NCBI GenBank assembly: GCA_012845835.1
Contig: JABAKD010000002.1
Span: forward strand, 496,001 to 560,000
Source of the DNA: Undaria pinnatifida
Lineage: Eukaryota > Sar > Phaeophyceae > Laminariales > Alariaceae
Reading direction: 5' to 3'
DNA length: 64,000 nt
How positions within the stretch are numbered: the stretch's first letter is position 1; every line of letters begins with the position of its first letter. Shown piece after piece: positions 46,101 to 61,100 of the stretch. The notes under the pieces were generated by a model. That model saw only the letters and a list, made by a program, of their open reading frames with translations. It was not told the DNA's origin and did not search any database. The position numbers were made by a program, and so were the translations under genes.

Positions 46101-49100
46101 GATGCCGACGGTGGATAGCGCTGCCGCGGCCTTTGTGTGTCGTTCTTCAGCTCTTCGTCTCTTATTCTTATGTCATTTCCACACGAACAACTCGGCTCCC
46201 TCCTCTACCCGTTGAGGCCATTCGCCGGCTTTCTGAGCAGCCTTTGGTCACCCTTTACATTTCATTCCAAAGACCGATTTGTCCTCCTTCAGATGCACCA
46301 ACCAGTCCTTCTCTTGCCCCCCTGAGTAGCCGTTACCCCCAATGAGCTCCCAAAACACCACCCTCTGTGGCAGACACTCCTCCCACATACGTGCTACGAA
46401 TCCCGAAACCAATATCCTCTGTTTGCGCACTATCGCCTCTATGCTCATCTCGAAAGCTGTTTAGGCAAGCACGTCGGCGTACGATAGGGTGTGGTCGTCG
46501 CTCAACCGTTTTCGCCACCCGAGGCATCGGAGGATCATGAATCGGAGGAGCATGGAGTGGTGAACCCGTCGCAGCCTGTCATAGTCAGGCTTGTTGGGGT
46601 TCTACGTCATGCAACCGTAGAGTAGTGCCTTGACCACCTCGGCTCTCAGCAACCGCACCTTCAACCGTAAGCGCATACACGGGCGATCACAGATTTCCAT
46701 ATTGCACCGCTGAAAGCGCCCCCAGGCCCGCTGAAGACGCCGGGCTATTTCACTGCTAAGTTCTCTGTCTGCGGTGATAGCCCCGCCCAAGTACAAAAAC
46801 TCGATTGTTTGTTTGTACATGTGACCGGCTGCATTGATGGTGAATGACACCTTCCCCCCGCGTCGGGTTTTGCTAGTGTGTTTTGCCTTGGGGCATTCCT
46901 CCACTCCTGAGTGACTAAAGCCTGTTCTGTGACGACGGGCTTGATTACGTGAACAACAAAAACAGTCCCAATCGAGTTAATATTCCGGAATCAGCAACAA
47001 CAACATATTCATCATACCATATCAGAACGTACACTGTATGTATGGTGTTAGTCAGACATAACCACAGCAAGCAGGGGCAACCGCCGGTTCCATTCCTACT
47101 GCATGCAGTTATTCTAATGTTGTATAGAAGGACTTCGAGGTCGATACTGGACGTGTGCTGGTGCTGGCCGGATTAGTTAGTGTGTGCCTTGTATGCAGCA
47201 GGTACGTCGGAATATAATGCTACTGCAAGCGCTGATGTGTACCAGGTCTGTCCCTAACTACATAGGCTATGATACCATCCACGCAAATCGCGCCATTACT
47301 CAGTGGTTCCATCGGTTAGTGCCAGTACAAACTGGTCAGTACTACGCTAAGGCCGTATGTTTACAGGCCTTTCTTCCTCGTCGTTTTTTCGCGCAAATTA
47401 CTCGCACTGGTGACCAGAACGAGGCATCGCCAGCTAACACGTAACACAGCACAGGGCCATCACTTCCGACGATAAATCGCTGGTTGCAACCAATCAAGGG
47501 CCCTTTCTCCTGCCCCTTTCGCATGTTGTTTTCTTCCTTGCGTGTGCGTAGCAGGCGGCGTCAGCCGCCAGCGGAGCGAAGCTCTTCAATTCCATGTATT
47601 CAGCAGTAGCGTGGTACGACTTCGTACTTTTCCGCCTAAGTAGCACGGTTGATTGGCCATGCAGCTGTTTTTGAGGCTTTCCCATCCAGCGAACGATGTG
47701 TTGCATTCCCATGAAGATCGCGTCATCACATATAAGTATGCGCTGAACGAGTTGGGGTGTGCGTTGATACTACAGCAGGCGTGTGGTCCAAAGAAAGCAG
47801 GCCAAAGATAAGCGTGTTGACTGCTTTGGAAACTCACAATCCCTTACTCTACCAATCCCAAGTAACATGTCCCCAACCGCGGGTTTCCACTTGTGGAGGC
47901 GGCAAAACAGATGCTTCGGTAGGTGTGGATGCACGCTGCGATAGCCTCTAGGTGGAACGTTTGGTGGCTGAAACGGTTTCTGAGTTAATGAACTCCTTAC
48001 CCACAATCGCCGGAACTTCGTTCATGTACGGCAATATGCTTCTCGTTGTATACCTAGGCCATGGTATTGGGGTTGAGGGATCATGGTGGAGCATTTGCAA
48101 TTCGTTCCAACTCATCTTTTTGGCGAGCTATTGTATTAAGTATCAATATCAATGATACGATACATTGTATTGTATACCAGTATGATACAAGCTTCCCCTT
48201 CGGGATGCGGGTAACCTAAAATCTCAGGGGCGTGGCAAGGCCAAAATGGAGACACCGGTACCACACGGGATAAATATGTTCCCGCCGATAATGGTGTTAA
48301 GTGTTATCACGTAGATAAACTCAACTGCTGTTCTTAGAGGAAACGGGTGGCACGAGCTAGTGGTGCATTGCTCGAAAGGAAGAGTAGTACTCAGCGGGAA
48401 GAGTGTGATACCGGTGGGTGCACGTTGTACTGATGTACGCGCAAACGAATGAGTAGTAGTCAGGGGATGGATGCTGTGTAACGTACGTGGAATAGTGCTC
48501 GTTGCTATATAGCACGTCACATGTGTTTGCTCTTAATCTTGGTAATGGATAGGGTTGACCAGTTGTTACTTGGTTCGCGGCACCACCGTCGGTATGTGTG
48601 GCGTTCGTGGTACGATTTTACATGAGTTGGAGGTAGTGTTAAACGCTTTGGTACTGTGTTTGAGGTGAACTAAAACCTTGATGTACTCCTCGTTTATTCC
48701 CATAGATTGTAGAGCTAGATCGATTGTGCTCCCGCCTGAACCCGCCACTACTTGGTGCATTTTGTCACAAATGTTTGCGTGTATGATATGTGTGTACGAC
48801 AACAGCAACATAACTAGAACCGATGCACCCAGCTCACCAGATGGCGTCCTGGGCGCGTGGCGAACGCTGAAATAGAACTGTACCCGATTTGGACACAGAA
48901 GCACCTTGTCTATGCCTGATTTTGGCTATCGCTAACACTGAGTTGTATATCCTTGAACCCTAACCATGGTTCCATCGTGCCAAAAAAAAATATTTGGCCA
49001 AGTCGAGACTCGTGTGCATGCTGCGCTCGCGATGCCTGCCACCCTCGCCGCGCTCGGCGCCATCTTCCAAGCTTTCCCCGCTTTATGTCCCTGTGATCCC

Positions 49101-52100
49101 TGTCTCCCTCGCGGAGAGAGGCAAGCCGTGCCCTGTGGCGCTCATTCCAACACTCATCTGTTCCCGGCCTCTACTTCCCAACCTCCTCCTGCTGGCATGC
49201 GGATATAAAATGCCGGGATATATATGTGTTTTTTTTGTTCAAATAATAACGGTCCCTTCTTTCCGACGCGTCTAGTTATCCCGCAAGAGAAAAGAAAACA
49301 CACTGGGTCAACCACGCCCACTGAAGCTTTCGCTCCTGCCTCGACGAGCGGCAGCCCGCGTGACGGGAGAGCGTTGGCCGGATTACCCTTGTCTGCACCC
49401 ATGCCCACGCACCCACGTCGGCATCCGCGGTCGAAACGGCCCAGGGTGGCGCCCCTCCAAACCCCACACTACTCCGATCCACCTGTGTTTTGCTGCTGCT
49501 ACTGCTGCTGCTGTTTTGCTGTTTCTGCTGAGGTTAATTTAGCCCGGGCGGTTGTTGCTACTGCTGCTGTGCTGCTGCTGAGGTTAGTTGAGTATCGGGC
49601 CATTTTTTTACACACAAAACAACGTGAAACAACAATTTAAAAAAGTTTATCCAAATATCAACATTTGAAAAATCAATTTGGAGTGTTCCAGGTGAACTGC
49701 TCGTCTCAGGGAGGCGGAACGCAATCCCTTGCCAAATGGATCCAGTTAAGCGACATTTAATTCACCTAGCGCCGCCACGTAGCTCGGCCGAGATCCAGAC
49801 GTGCTTCATAATGTACTCATGGCAGGCTAGCCTGCCCCGCATTGAAAGTGCGAGAAGAAACAATCGGCCGCCGGAGAGCAGCGAGCCAAAAAAATAACTA
49901 AGATAACATTTTACGTATACATACTGTAAATGGCATGTAGCTCCTCAGTTGGAGAGCGTCAGCAAAGAAATGGTGCACCTGTACTCTACTAATACCGTAA
50001 CCAGCCGTAGCATGCGTCGCCTTGTTTGTATCATTGGTTTTCGTGGTGCTTGAAATTCGAGGGGCGCTGTACCCCGCCCAACAACGAACCTTGGCACAGA
50101 AATCAAACATTGGGAAATGCGAGCTTTTTGTGATACTTCGTCACGCGTGTTACGGTGTGTGCTTGTCCTCTCGCAGTGCTAAACAACTCAAGATATCAAA
50201 CGAGTTTGAGTGCTGTTGCACTGTGTTGTGCCGTCTGGTTCAACTTCGTCGGAGTACGTACTGTCTTTCCGGTCCAAACACCCGCGTCTTACTCGATATT
50301 TGTGGAACCGCGGTGCACATGGCGGTCACGGTAGTGCCTCCCTCCCGACACTCGAATGGCGGTGAACAATATGGTCCTTGGATAGGGCTATCTCACCACC
50401 GCCGCACGGCAGAAAGGACGCCCCGGTAAAGCGGTGTTGTGCCATAGCAATATAATATGACTGCTTTACTGGTGGTCGCAGCAGTTCTATTCGTTCCATG
50501 TTCTAAGCACAATACTCCGGTCGCGATACGCGGTTTGGACCGCTTTGTGTGTCGATACCGCCTCCCTGAAACCACATTACATGTATGTGGTACCCTGCAA
50601 ATATACTCCATTGTTTTGACCCTATATCCGGGCCAGTTGGTCGATAACGATGACGTTGCTGCAGGGCACGTAGCAGCTTGCCGCGTAATCACGCCGACGC
50701 AAATATCTCGGCAATTCTGCTCCCGTATGAAATCAATTGCAGCACGTGCTTAGCAACGCGCATCCGCATCTGCTACGTGCTGCAATTTATTTCCCACCGG
50801 AGCAGAGTTGCCGAGACATTTGCGTCGACTCGATTACGTAAAAAACTACTTCTGTGTACCGTGCACCAACGTCGTCGTTATCAACCAACTGGCCCAATGC
50901 TTGGGTCGAACTATTGGACTATACGCTCATCATAATGCAAAAGCATCCGCCCTGCCGGCGGTCATTCACCACATATGCCGTCGCTGAGCTCTGCTTGGTT
51001 AATACAGTTTTGTTGTATATACGTATGAAGCTGTTCGATGCAGCGTACTCAAACAACACGTTCCTGCAAAAGAGTGGTCGCCGCCTGATGGAGTAGAAAT
51101 CGCAACCTTAACCTGAAAAGACCCTAATATTGGATTGTTTCAATGTAAGGCTCCTTCATCAGCTATTATTGACAAATCTTACCGCAGCTGTGTGATTGAG
51201 TCCTGATGAAAGGCGTGGAGGGCCGCCGGGCTTCCTCTCGACGGATTGTTTTCGTGTGTTCAAGTCCATGTTTGGTTGATGCTTTAGGTGACTCTATCCG
51301 TGCTAAACAGTCATTATCCACCCGACCCCCGCCACCCTGCCCGTTTCCTGTCGTACAGATATCATGCGATACCAATACCAACATGAGGGTGACGGATGGC
51401 GCCACAGTGGAGCTAACATCGTCCCTTGCGGAGTTGAACCTCGTCAACGTTCGATTCGTGCTGAGAAGCGCCTCCTCACTGGTTGTGTCGGCAGCCAACA
51501 TTCAGTGGCAAAGCGAGGAGGCAAACGATGTGAGCTCGGAACTAATATCAATGCGTACTGGGCGAACTGGGTTCTTGGAATATTGTCCACTCTGTAGTCG
51601 ATTTAGTTTTAATAATTTGTGCAGGTGACGACCGCGGCGTTGCATACAGGTTCACCTCGTGGACATCACCTATATATTCCGGTTGAGATACACAGAGACT
51701 CGTCGACTCACACTCGCCCGACTTTGATTCTTCCTTCAACAAGTGATACGAATAGAGGTGCACATGCACCACTTATTTTCTGACATGTTCCTCAATTTGG
51801 GAACTTAAGACGTCCCCCCAAAAAAACTTATTTGGTGAAAATGAAACTGCTACCGGATGAAAAATGCCGTGGCCTAAGTACACGACACGAGAATCATCAT
51901 CCAAAATAACGATAATGGTGTTTGTTTTTTCCGACCGTTTTGGGTTAAGGAGCCCCTTTATTCACGAAACGACAGTAGCCAAAAAAAGGTATACCTCTAT
52001 CGTAGCCTGCGTCATCTCCAAAACCAATTTCTGTATCCCTGGGCCATAGAATTGGATGAGAGGGGTTGGCCTTTAGTTTTCCCAAAATCAGTTTGTGGGG

Positions 52101-55100
52101 GTGAGTGCAGTGTGCAGAGCTGCTTCATCCTTCCTCTTCGTCCTTCCTCTTGATCCTTCCTCTTCATCCTTATTATTCATCCGCACTCTTCATCCCTTTT
52201 CTGAATCTTTTCTCTTCGGCTTCAATGTGTGTCGTGCTGCAAACGAACAGGGCCGGAGTGGTGCTGCGCTAAACGTGAACTCGGGATGCACAGCAACCTT
52301 CAAAGAAACCGTCACATTCACCGGGTGCACCATAGTGGTAAGAAGATGATGCCAACCTTCAGCCTCATGACGCCTGCTACAAGAGAAGGGGCGCTCTTTC
52401 GTCGAAAGCGTATATCTGACCGAGGAGCCATTTCAAAACAGGAACTTGCCTAAACCTTTGGAAAACGTTTCGCGCGCTTTGTGATGCCATCTCATGTTTA
52501 GCTATCATAGGCGATAGAGTTGCACGTTAGTCAACTTATATATGTTTAGTCAACATCAGGTTTGGGGTGAGGTGTGTAGACGAGATTCAAACATTCGGGT
52601 ACAGACATAGGATAGCCCCAATCTTGCGGGTGATTCAGCCTGCTGAAAGCGGGGCACCAAAACATGACCCTCCCACGGTTATAACTCCGATTACGCACGA
52701 AAAACTATTTGTCTTGGAATGGGAGCGAGACACCCACAGCGCTACGTCTACACTCCTGGGCTTCGCAGAAACCCGGGGGTCTCAGCTGATGTATGACACC
52801 CGACTTGATGGATGGACCCGACGTGAGAAACAAAGCCGGAAACCCCGTGGGTGAAAAAGTGTGTTCATATTCGGCGGGGCTCCTAACGGCAGTTACATTT
52901 TTACGGTTTTTATGAATCTGCATGCCTGTTCGTGTATCGTAAACCCAAAAATATATTGGTGTATCTGCCCCCAGACGCTGCAGCAGGCCTCTTTTTCACC
53001 CTGGTACGCCATCACGTCAAATGTTTGAGTCCGTCGCCGCCATACCCACCGTGCCCCTTCCACAGAGCTATCCATGGGCAGACAAGGGCGGGGCCGTTTC
53101 CAACCAGGGAGATCTCGAGTTCATGGGTGACGTAGTGATCATCGGGACGACAGAGGTGACTCAGGCGGCGGTAACGGGGGGCACGTGTAGGGAGCCTTGT
53201 GCCCTAGTGACGGTTTCTATGATGGAGCTAGCGCGGTTTGTTCAGACGAAAATATGACCTCTGACTTGAAGGGCTTTTCCTCAACTGCCGAACTATGCAT
53301 TTGTTTGCCGGATGATAAGAAACATTCGTATCGCGTTTAAAGCATGGGAATGTTAACCGATTTGCACTTTCGATTGTTTGCAGAGTCAGTTCTTGGATGA
53401 GGCGCGTTGTCACTTTAAAACCCACATACCCAGTTCCGGTACTGATTCGGAGTAGGTTGCCCCCTAAAACAAGTTGTTAAGGTCGTTTTCATCCGGTGAC
53501 TCCGAGATACTAGGTGCTACTCTTATCGCCTTGCAGCACCCGTCTTATGCACGGTTCAACGCTGCTTGATCGAGTGTCTACTAATTTTCTCCGCAAACCG
53601 CTAGGTTTGATGTGTTGCTGTGAAGTATTTTCATGCCGTCATGCGAGTTTTGTTTTTGGCTCCCGCGTTTGCGTTTGTTGCCGTAAAACGCCTTGTGAAA
53701 ACAGGTTACAACCCTTGAGGTACACCGTGGTAAGCTACGTACTCTTGCGAAGGAGACTGCTTTGGCGTGGCCGGCTTCATGCTGTCATTAAATTCCTGTT
53801 TATTCTTCTCTTTTTCAGACAAATCGTAGAACCTATGCGAGCGCAGTTCAAAACCAACATAATTCAGGTGGCAACTGTGCACTGATTCTCGCGGCGAAGA
53901 GGAGTGCGTGCTATCGATAACAGGACAGGTGCCATCGAAGCCGTTTGCTCTTAACCTTTCAGGGTTTTGTATCGGACCTCCATTTCCACGCTCATTGTTT
54001 TTGCTATGTAAACCACTAAACGACTTGATAGAACGTCGTTATTCGTGTTCTCAAGATTTTTCTGGTATCCCCGTCTTCTCGCTCGTTGTGCACACCTTTC
54101 CCAACTCGGGCACTCGTGCAGGGCGGAGGGCTGTACAACACCGGGACTGTCACGGTAAGCAACACGCATCGTATCGTTTGGTGTATACCAACGAACGCAA
54201 ATCTATGGAGTGATAATCGTGTATCATGGTCGCATCGTCACGTGTTTAACTCGTGCGCCGTTTAGGTGTGTTACGGCGAACTTTCCCGCGGTGGCTTCAT
54301 GCTCCAACGCTTGTATGCATGTCGCACATTGCTCAAAGTTTCCCGGGAAACCTTCTGCGGCTGCATGCACATACTATACATTGTTCATGCCGTCAATCCA
54401 TGTGTTGTTATAGCACGCGTTGCTCAGGTCAGCTTTTATGCCGTGACGATGAAGGAGACAAGAGGCCTGAAACAAGGCTTGTGTAGGGCCGTCATGTGCT
54501 GGCTTGCGATATCGATTGCCTCATGATATAGGATAGGTGTGGGGTTGACCTAGACTTATGGATTGACGTATCCGCAGCTCTCTCCGCTGTCGGGCTAGGG
54601 GTATGATATGATGTCTGCAAACGCACCATTCACCGGTGCAAAGGAATCGAGCTCGTGACAAGCTGTCAATATACGTACACAGTCGCAGTTGCGACGCGAG
54701 CTCCACGTATGACTTGCAACGGCTGTGCAGGAGTACACGAGGCAAGACGCTTGCTGCGATAAAGGTCGCGCTCTTCGTGTCATTTTTGTTTTGGAAGGCG
54801 GGGCTTCTGAGCCCATAATCGTGGGAGCATCATTCTCGTTTTTGAAGATTGATTTTCAACTGGTATACCTAATGATCGGCCTTACGTTTTGTGATCTGGT
54901 TTCATTTGATGTTTACTATTTCATACAAATCTGTTTTTGGTTGGGGTATATAGACTATAGACTATACATTTATCCTCGAGGAACTACCACCAGTTTCATC
55001 AGTATGAAATAGTTTCAGCCGCCGCTGTTTGGGGTTTGACCCTCGCGTGGAATTTTCGCTGCTCTTTCTCGCGCCGTGCAGTTCTATGGAGATGCCACGT

Positions 55101-58100
55101 TTGAAGACAACCACAACGCCAACGTGAGTGCCCATCTACTTTACACTTCGGGAGGTTGATGATATCCCCCAACGACAAACTAGACGAGGAGGGGCGACAA
55201 ACATGCCCTTTTTCCTGCTACCCACCGTGATCATCATTGTCTCGTGATCGTCTTCAGCACTCGTTTCTTTTTGCGACGATCGGGGGTTTCACATCCTGGC
55301 CAAAATATTCGCAAACCCAGTTGTGTTCTATGTCCGTTGCATACATAGGCTATGAAATAGTTCATCAGGGTATTCTTGCATTAGTTCTCGGAGTATTTAT
55401 TTTAGTGACGAGATTTTTTATTCTTGATGGTTGATGTTTGATATTTGATGCTTATCGCCCCAACTTAGGAACCTCGGGTAAAAACATTAATTGCCGCACC
55501 CCTCTGCCGTTGCATGCTATTGAAAGATTTAGAGTGGGCTCAACTTCGTACCATTACGCTTTTAATAGTGCACTTACTACTTATTCATTAGGCTGCGATT
55601 CCACTCGAAACGGCCACGAAACACTTTTCCAGCCACCACCTACGTGAAGTACTATTATTGGAGTACGAGAGGTAGCACCTTTCGAACACGCCATTTCGGA
55701 TAAACGGGGAACATCAACCGGTTAGTTACTACCCAGCATCGTCAACCCACCGTTAGGACCTTGCGCTAGATTTTCGCGATACACCTATCTGAACGTTAGA
55801 TCATGGGATTGCGTCCATTTGTGATATTTACGGCATGTTGCGCAATAGAATATTCAGTGTGGTAGATCGTGGAGCTGCGCGCGTTTGCGATCAAAGTCAG
55901 GTTTTTACCGAGGAACGTAGACAACTACTCGAGTAAGACGGCTAATGGACCAATTCGTGCCCCACTGTCGTGTCCTGTGTTGACCCAGACTATTATTATC
56001 GATGGTAAGACAGTAGTGGGACTCTATCCTCTATAGACTAGTGGCGGTATGCGCTAGCCGGAAATAAATACCGGCGCCAGTTGCCGTAGCACAAACTGAC
56101 ATTGATCCGCAATCTGCCACACTATCCACTGGTCGTTCTCATCATACGCGCCGAGTGATTTCACAGGCAGCACAAAGGGCGACCGGCTCAACAAACCCGG
56201 CGCTATTGAGGGAACCCTATTACACCCCAAATCCCGAGGAATGACGAGTCATCCTTACATTTCTTGCTCAACGTGCGTGTGTTGTCCCTCTGATCTGTAG
56301 AACTACAACGACGGCGGCGGTGGGCTTTTCACGGAAGACGGACTGGTCACGTTCAAGGGTGCGGCCAACTTCATCGGAAACGAAGTGGTAGAGTTCCTTG
56401 ACTACGATTCCGTAGGTATACGCTACTTCGGGGGCGAGGGAGGCGGCCTGCACGTCGATATTTCGGACGACGATGTCGGCGTGATCTTTGAGGGTCCTGT
56501 GCTCTTCAGCGGCAACTCGGCCAAGGTGAGAACAGCTGGCATGTGGCCAAGGCCATGGTAGCGAAGCGTGCGACGATACGTTTCGTATTGTTTTTAGCAA
56601 TTGTTTGCCGAAACAGTGGTGACTGACAGGGCTGTCCTAACTAGGAGGAGGTACTTTTTTCGGGTCATGACCAGACCCGCGGATCGAGTCTCAATTCGGG
56701 TCGAGTCAGGAAGTTTTCAAAAAAGCCTCTTTAGTCTAATACGGTTTGGGTAACGAGGTACTAAAGTTATCGCGTGTCGACGTCTGGTGAGGAGGTTTTC
56801 AAGTGCCACAACGTCGCGTGGCATCACCTGGACATGACCCGTTAGAAGCGAACTGAACCGTGAAAACTCCCGGTATTGCCGTTACTAGTGTTTGGCAATA
56901 GTACGTATTGATAGGAATTATTTGTATGTCTACACTGACCCAGGCTACACGGTACCATAAGGGTTATGTTGGTTTTATGTTGTTTTGTATCTTGTTTTGT
57001 ATGTTGCTTTGTTGCTGGTATGTTTCATTATGTTTTACGTTGTTTTATCTTGTTTTATGTTGTTTTTATGTTGCTTTTTGGTTGTTTTTATTGTGTTGTT
57101 TTTACTGGACTTTTTTTTGCCGTGGCTCGGGGTCGCTCGCGCGAGTAACCCCTCTGTTCCTTGCGGTCTTAGGTTTTCTTCATGCCTCATTTAACTTTCT
57201 TCACGATATCAAAGCGCAATAAAAATTTTATCGACGATGCGCGCTAAAACAATGGCCTATCTAGATAGAGTAGAATCGAGTAGAGTAGGTAGAGTGGTGT
57301 AGTTTCGTTTTATACTGTACCTGTGGTGAGGAGGGGAGTACCTCCCGCCGTACCGTAGCCTTGGTGAAACAAGGGCATTTATTACCATTTATTTCCATTT
57401 CTTAGCTGATACATTTACGCTATGTAAATTTGGAGGTCATTTCTTACGGTCATGGCTCAACCCGCGGATCGAGTCTTGAGCCGGGTCACTAAGTTTTCCA
57501 GAACCTCTTGGGTCGAGCCTTGGTGGGTCAGGAGGTACTCAAATTATCACGGCTTGGGTTTGGTCAGAACGTTTTCTAGTGTCAAACTTCGGGTCACATC
57601 ACTTGGAGCCAACCCCTCGAGAATCGAACTGACCCGCGAAAAACCCTGCTTTTGTTAACAATCATCTACAGAGGAATATAATATATTGCTCGTGTTTGGC
57701 ACTGTTTATGGTAAGAGTCATTGTATACTGTTATAAGGCTTAGTTTGGGTAAGCTATTGGTTAACCTTTTGCAAGTGGTCAAACGGACTAATACCCCACT
57801 AAAGCCTTATAACAATACCCTAGACAATAGGATTGTCCATCAGCTTGCACATTCGGATTTTGTCGCTTCCAAGGGTGTTGAGGTATTCAAGCGACAATGG
57901 TTATGAAAAGCTCCATGCATGCCCACCGTAGCGTGGTGTTATAGATTGCTCTGCCGTGCTGGTGCTGGCCTTCAATTTTATTTGCTAATCGTAAGCTTCT
58001 GTGCGGTTACATATCGTGATATGCCCAATTGACACCATGGTTTCGCGATATGCACTGTTTATACCACATAACCCCATGCAACACCGCATATGCACTACCA

Positions 58101-61100
58101 TAATATATAGACTAGTTTGTTATTATTCGGCGGCTATAAATGCATAAATGTTTCCGTCTGTTTTTGAGCGAGATACAGATCGATCCACGCGCACGAGTGG
58201 CTCATTCTCGGTATTGTTTTGAAAATAGGGATATAACAATACAATACCAGTGGTACCGCAGCCATAGACTAGTGGTAAACTGCCCAGTCGGGGACGTGTT
58301 GCTTGCTTTCTCGACGACAGGAGGGGTAAACCCAAACTGCACTGCCAAACTCAGGCAACGTAAACTTTGGGTTTAACATGCATACTTCTCCGGAACATTT
58401 GTCGGCGTATCATCCAAACAATCGGTTGCAATGCGGTGCTTTTCTAGACACCGGAGAACACAGAAGCGGCATCCACTCGCGCGATTGGTTCCGAGTCGCT
58501 TGAGAAACAATGCCCTAACTGTGACTCCATTACCGTATCCTAAAAAACTAGTTATAATACTAATACTCCGTATATTTATCTTCGATCCTCCCTTCAGCTG
58601 ACTATCGCGACCAGCCACGAGTCGAGTCCACGGCTTGTTCCCTGCCAGGCCATGTGTGTATACTCTTAACGTTGGAGTGGTGAGATGGTGCATTTCCGGG
58701 GAATAGCATTAGGGACAGATGATGCCTAAGCGATAACTCGGACGGTTAACGGTGCGGCATCATTCTGTGATCCAATATGACATCGATCTTCGGGGTACAC
58801 ACGTCGATTCTTTATCTCAGATGCGTACCGCTCAGCTCCCTGCCGCTTTTTGTAATATCTTGTTTCCTTCGGTTACCCCCCACGCGTTTACTTGCAAACA
58901 TCTGGCAGGTTTCAAATTCTCTCTTTCATTACAACTCTTGGCACTATGTTCCCGATTTTTCGAGAAACAACTTGGGTTTTGACGGGTAATCTATTGACGA
59001 GGTGTTTGTATTCCAAACTGGGCCCTTTCAGGTGTTTGCAATCAACTCCATGGTAGACATAACGGTGCGATACTTGTCAGATAACCAACCTTATCACGCC
59101 CCCACCCGGTCCCTCGATTATCGCCAATGGCCACACCACAACAGGAAGGAGGCGGTATGTACGCCTCATCTGGTATGGTTATCTTCGAAGATCTGGTGAC
59201 GTTTGAGGACAATGTAGCCACGGTAAGACCACCTGTACATTTACATCGATTCAAGCATTTCCGGCGTGAGACGAATCCACCGACGGTAACCAACGCACTG
59301 GTGCATACCGGGTACATTGGGAGGCCAGTCTTGCAGTTTTTCCGCCCCCCGATCGCTAGTCCTCGAAGCCTCATCATGTTTGATTAAACAAAGGAATGGC
59401 ACTAATAGATGACACGCATACGCACCGTAACGGCCGGAAGCATAAACCTTCGAAGTATGTGACAAAGCTTCTCCACCTCCAGATCATATAATTCGTCATA
59501 ACTGTGACTACACCTGACCACGCGTTCAACTCCCCTCGTTGTGCGATATTGCCCTCAAACGTTCAAACCACAGTCCGTTGGCGACACCTCCGGCGGAGGT
59601 GGGATGACAGTATATCATGGAGCCGTGGAGTTCCAAGCAGGCGTTGTTGCTACTGGTAACATCGCCAAAAACGGTGGCGCCTTCCAGATCCGGGATGAGT
59701 GAGCATATATATGTAGGGCATATATAGGGTATATGTAGGGTATATATGGGGTACTCGACCCAGCAGGCTTAAGTGTTGTGTGCCCATTTCTGCCCCGACG
59801 CACCTCTCACTGATGTGTCTGTGTGTCTGCCCGTTTGCTCGGGTACGAGAACTTCCTAGGTGACATCGGATGGTCCAGTCACTGCTTAGGTATAGATGAA
59901 CCCCTTGTGAGCCACAAAACCCTCCCCACACTAAAGACAAGGTAATTTCCCCCCCAAAACCGGGTTTTCAGTTGCGAAGGGATAACGCTATAATATCGTT
60001 TCGGCTAGTTGGTGGTACAGGCCGAGTTAATCGGCGATGTACCTCATTATCGTTTTTTTTTTTCAAACCACTGTCACCCACTTTTTGGTGGTACAGGCCG
60101 GGTTAATCGGCGATGTACCTTGTTATCGTTTGTTTTGTTTTCAAACTATTGTCACCCACTTTTTAACTTGCGAACCCCCCCAGATTTCAAGGCAAGCATA
60201 TCTTGTACATTTCGAAAGGGGGAACCTTGTACATGCGAATCACTCAATTGAAATTATTGTCGGAATCCAGCGATACCGGGTAGTTCCTCATTATGTGAGG
60301 CCCCGAGGTCAGAAACGTTTTATTTTTCACCAGAAATCGTCATTCTTATCATGGTATGCGTGACTCGAGGCGGCGGTAGTCATTAAACGCTTGGGTGGGT
60401 GGGGTGTTGAGAGACCTTTTCGACGGAGCGACCCAGTAGCTACGAGTTTCAAACTTGCGGCGACGGCAGGTCGCATAAACCAAAACTTGACTCCTTTCCC
60501 AAACTTGCGTGCCGTATTCTTGCCCATGTCCCGCTCAACCCTTTCAATCTTTTCCAAAATTCATAATTAAGCATATTTGTTGCCACTGAGGCTGAATTAC
60601 TTGTGCAGCAGCGTGGCATCATGAAACCAGAAAGGCTAGGTTTGGTTGGGTTTCGTTTTGTGTTGGGTCAGGGTAAACAACAAATGAAAATGTCTACCGG
60701 CCGGGAGTACCTACTCAAAGCGAGAACTAAAGTCCCTTGTAACGTGTTATCAAGAGGAGGGCCGTTGTGGCCACGACACGTTAGCGGCTGCAAGTCAATT
60801 GACCACCTTCCGAAGAGGGTACGATACCGTAGACTGACATAGGTGCAAGGTCCTTCACGCACGATGGCGACGACAGTGATAGCATCAATTGCTGCTGATT
60901 CATGATGCTCTTTGTCTGAATAATTCAGTTATATCCTCCTCCAAAGCCCTCCGCGGAGATAACAACCCCAAGAGCAGTCGTATCATATGGCCTACAGCAA
61001 CAGGCATTTAATCAGCAATACATACAGAAGTCTGTCGACCCGGTGGCGTATCAGATTAATGTCGAGCCTGGTATAGGTCAGTTTCCGGAGTTCGAATCCC

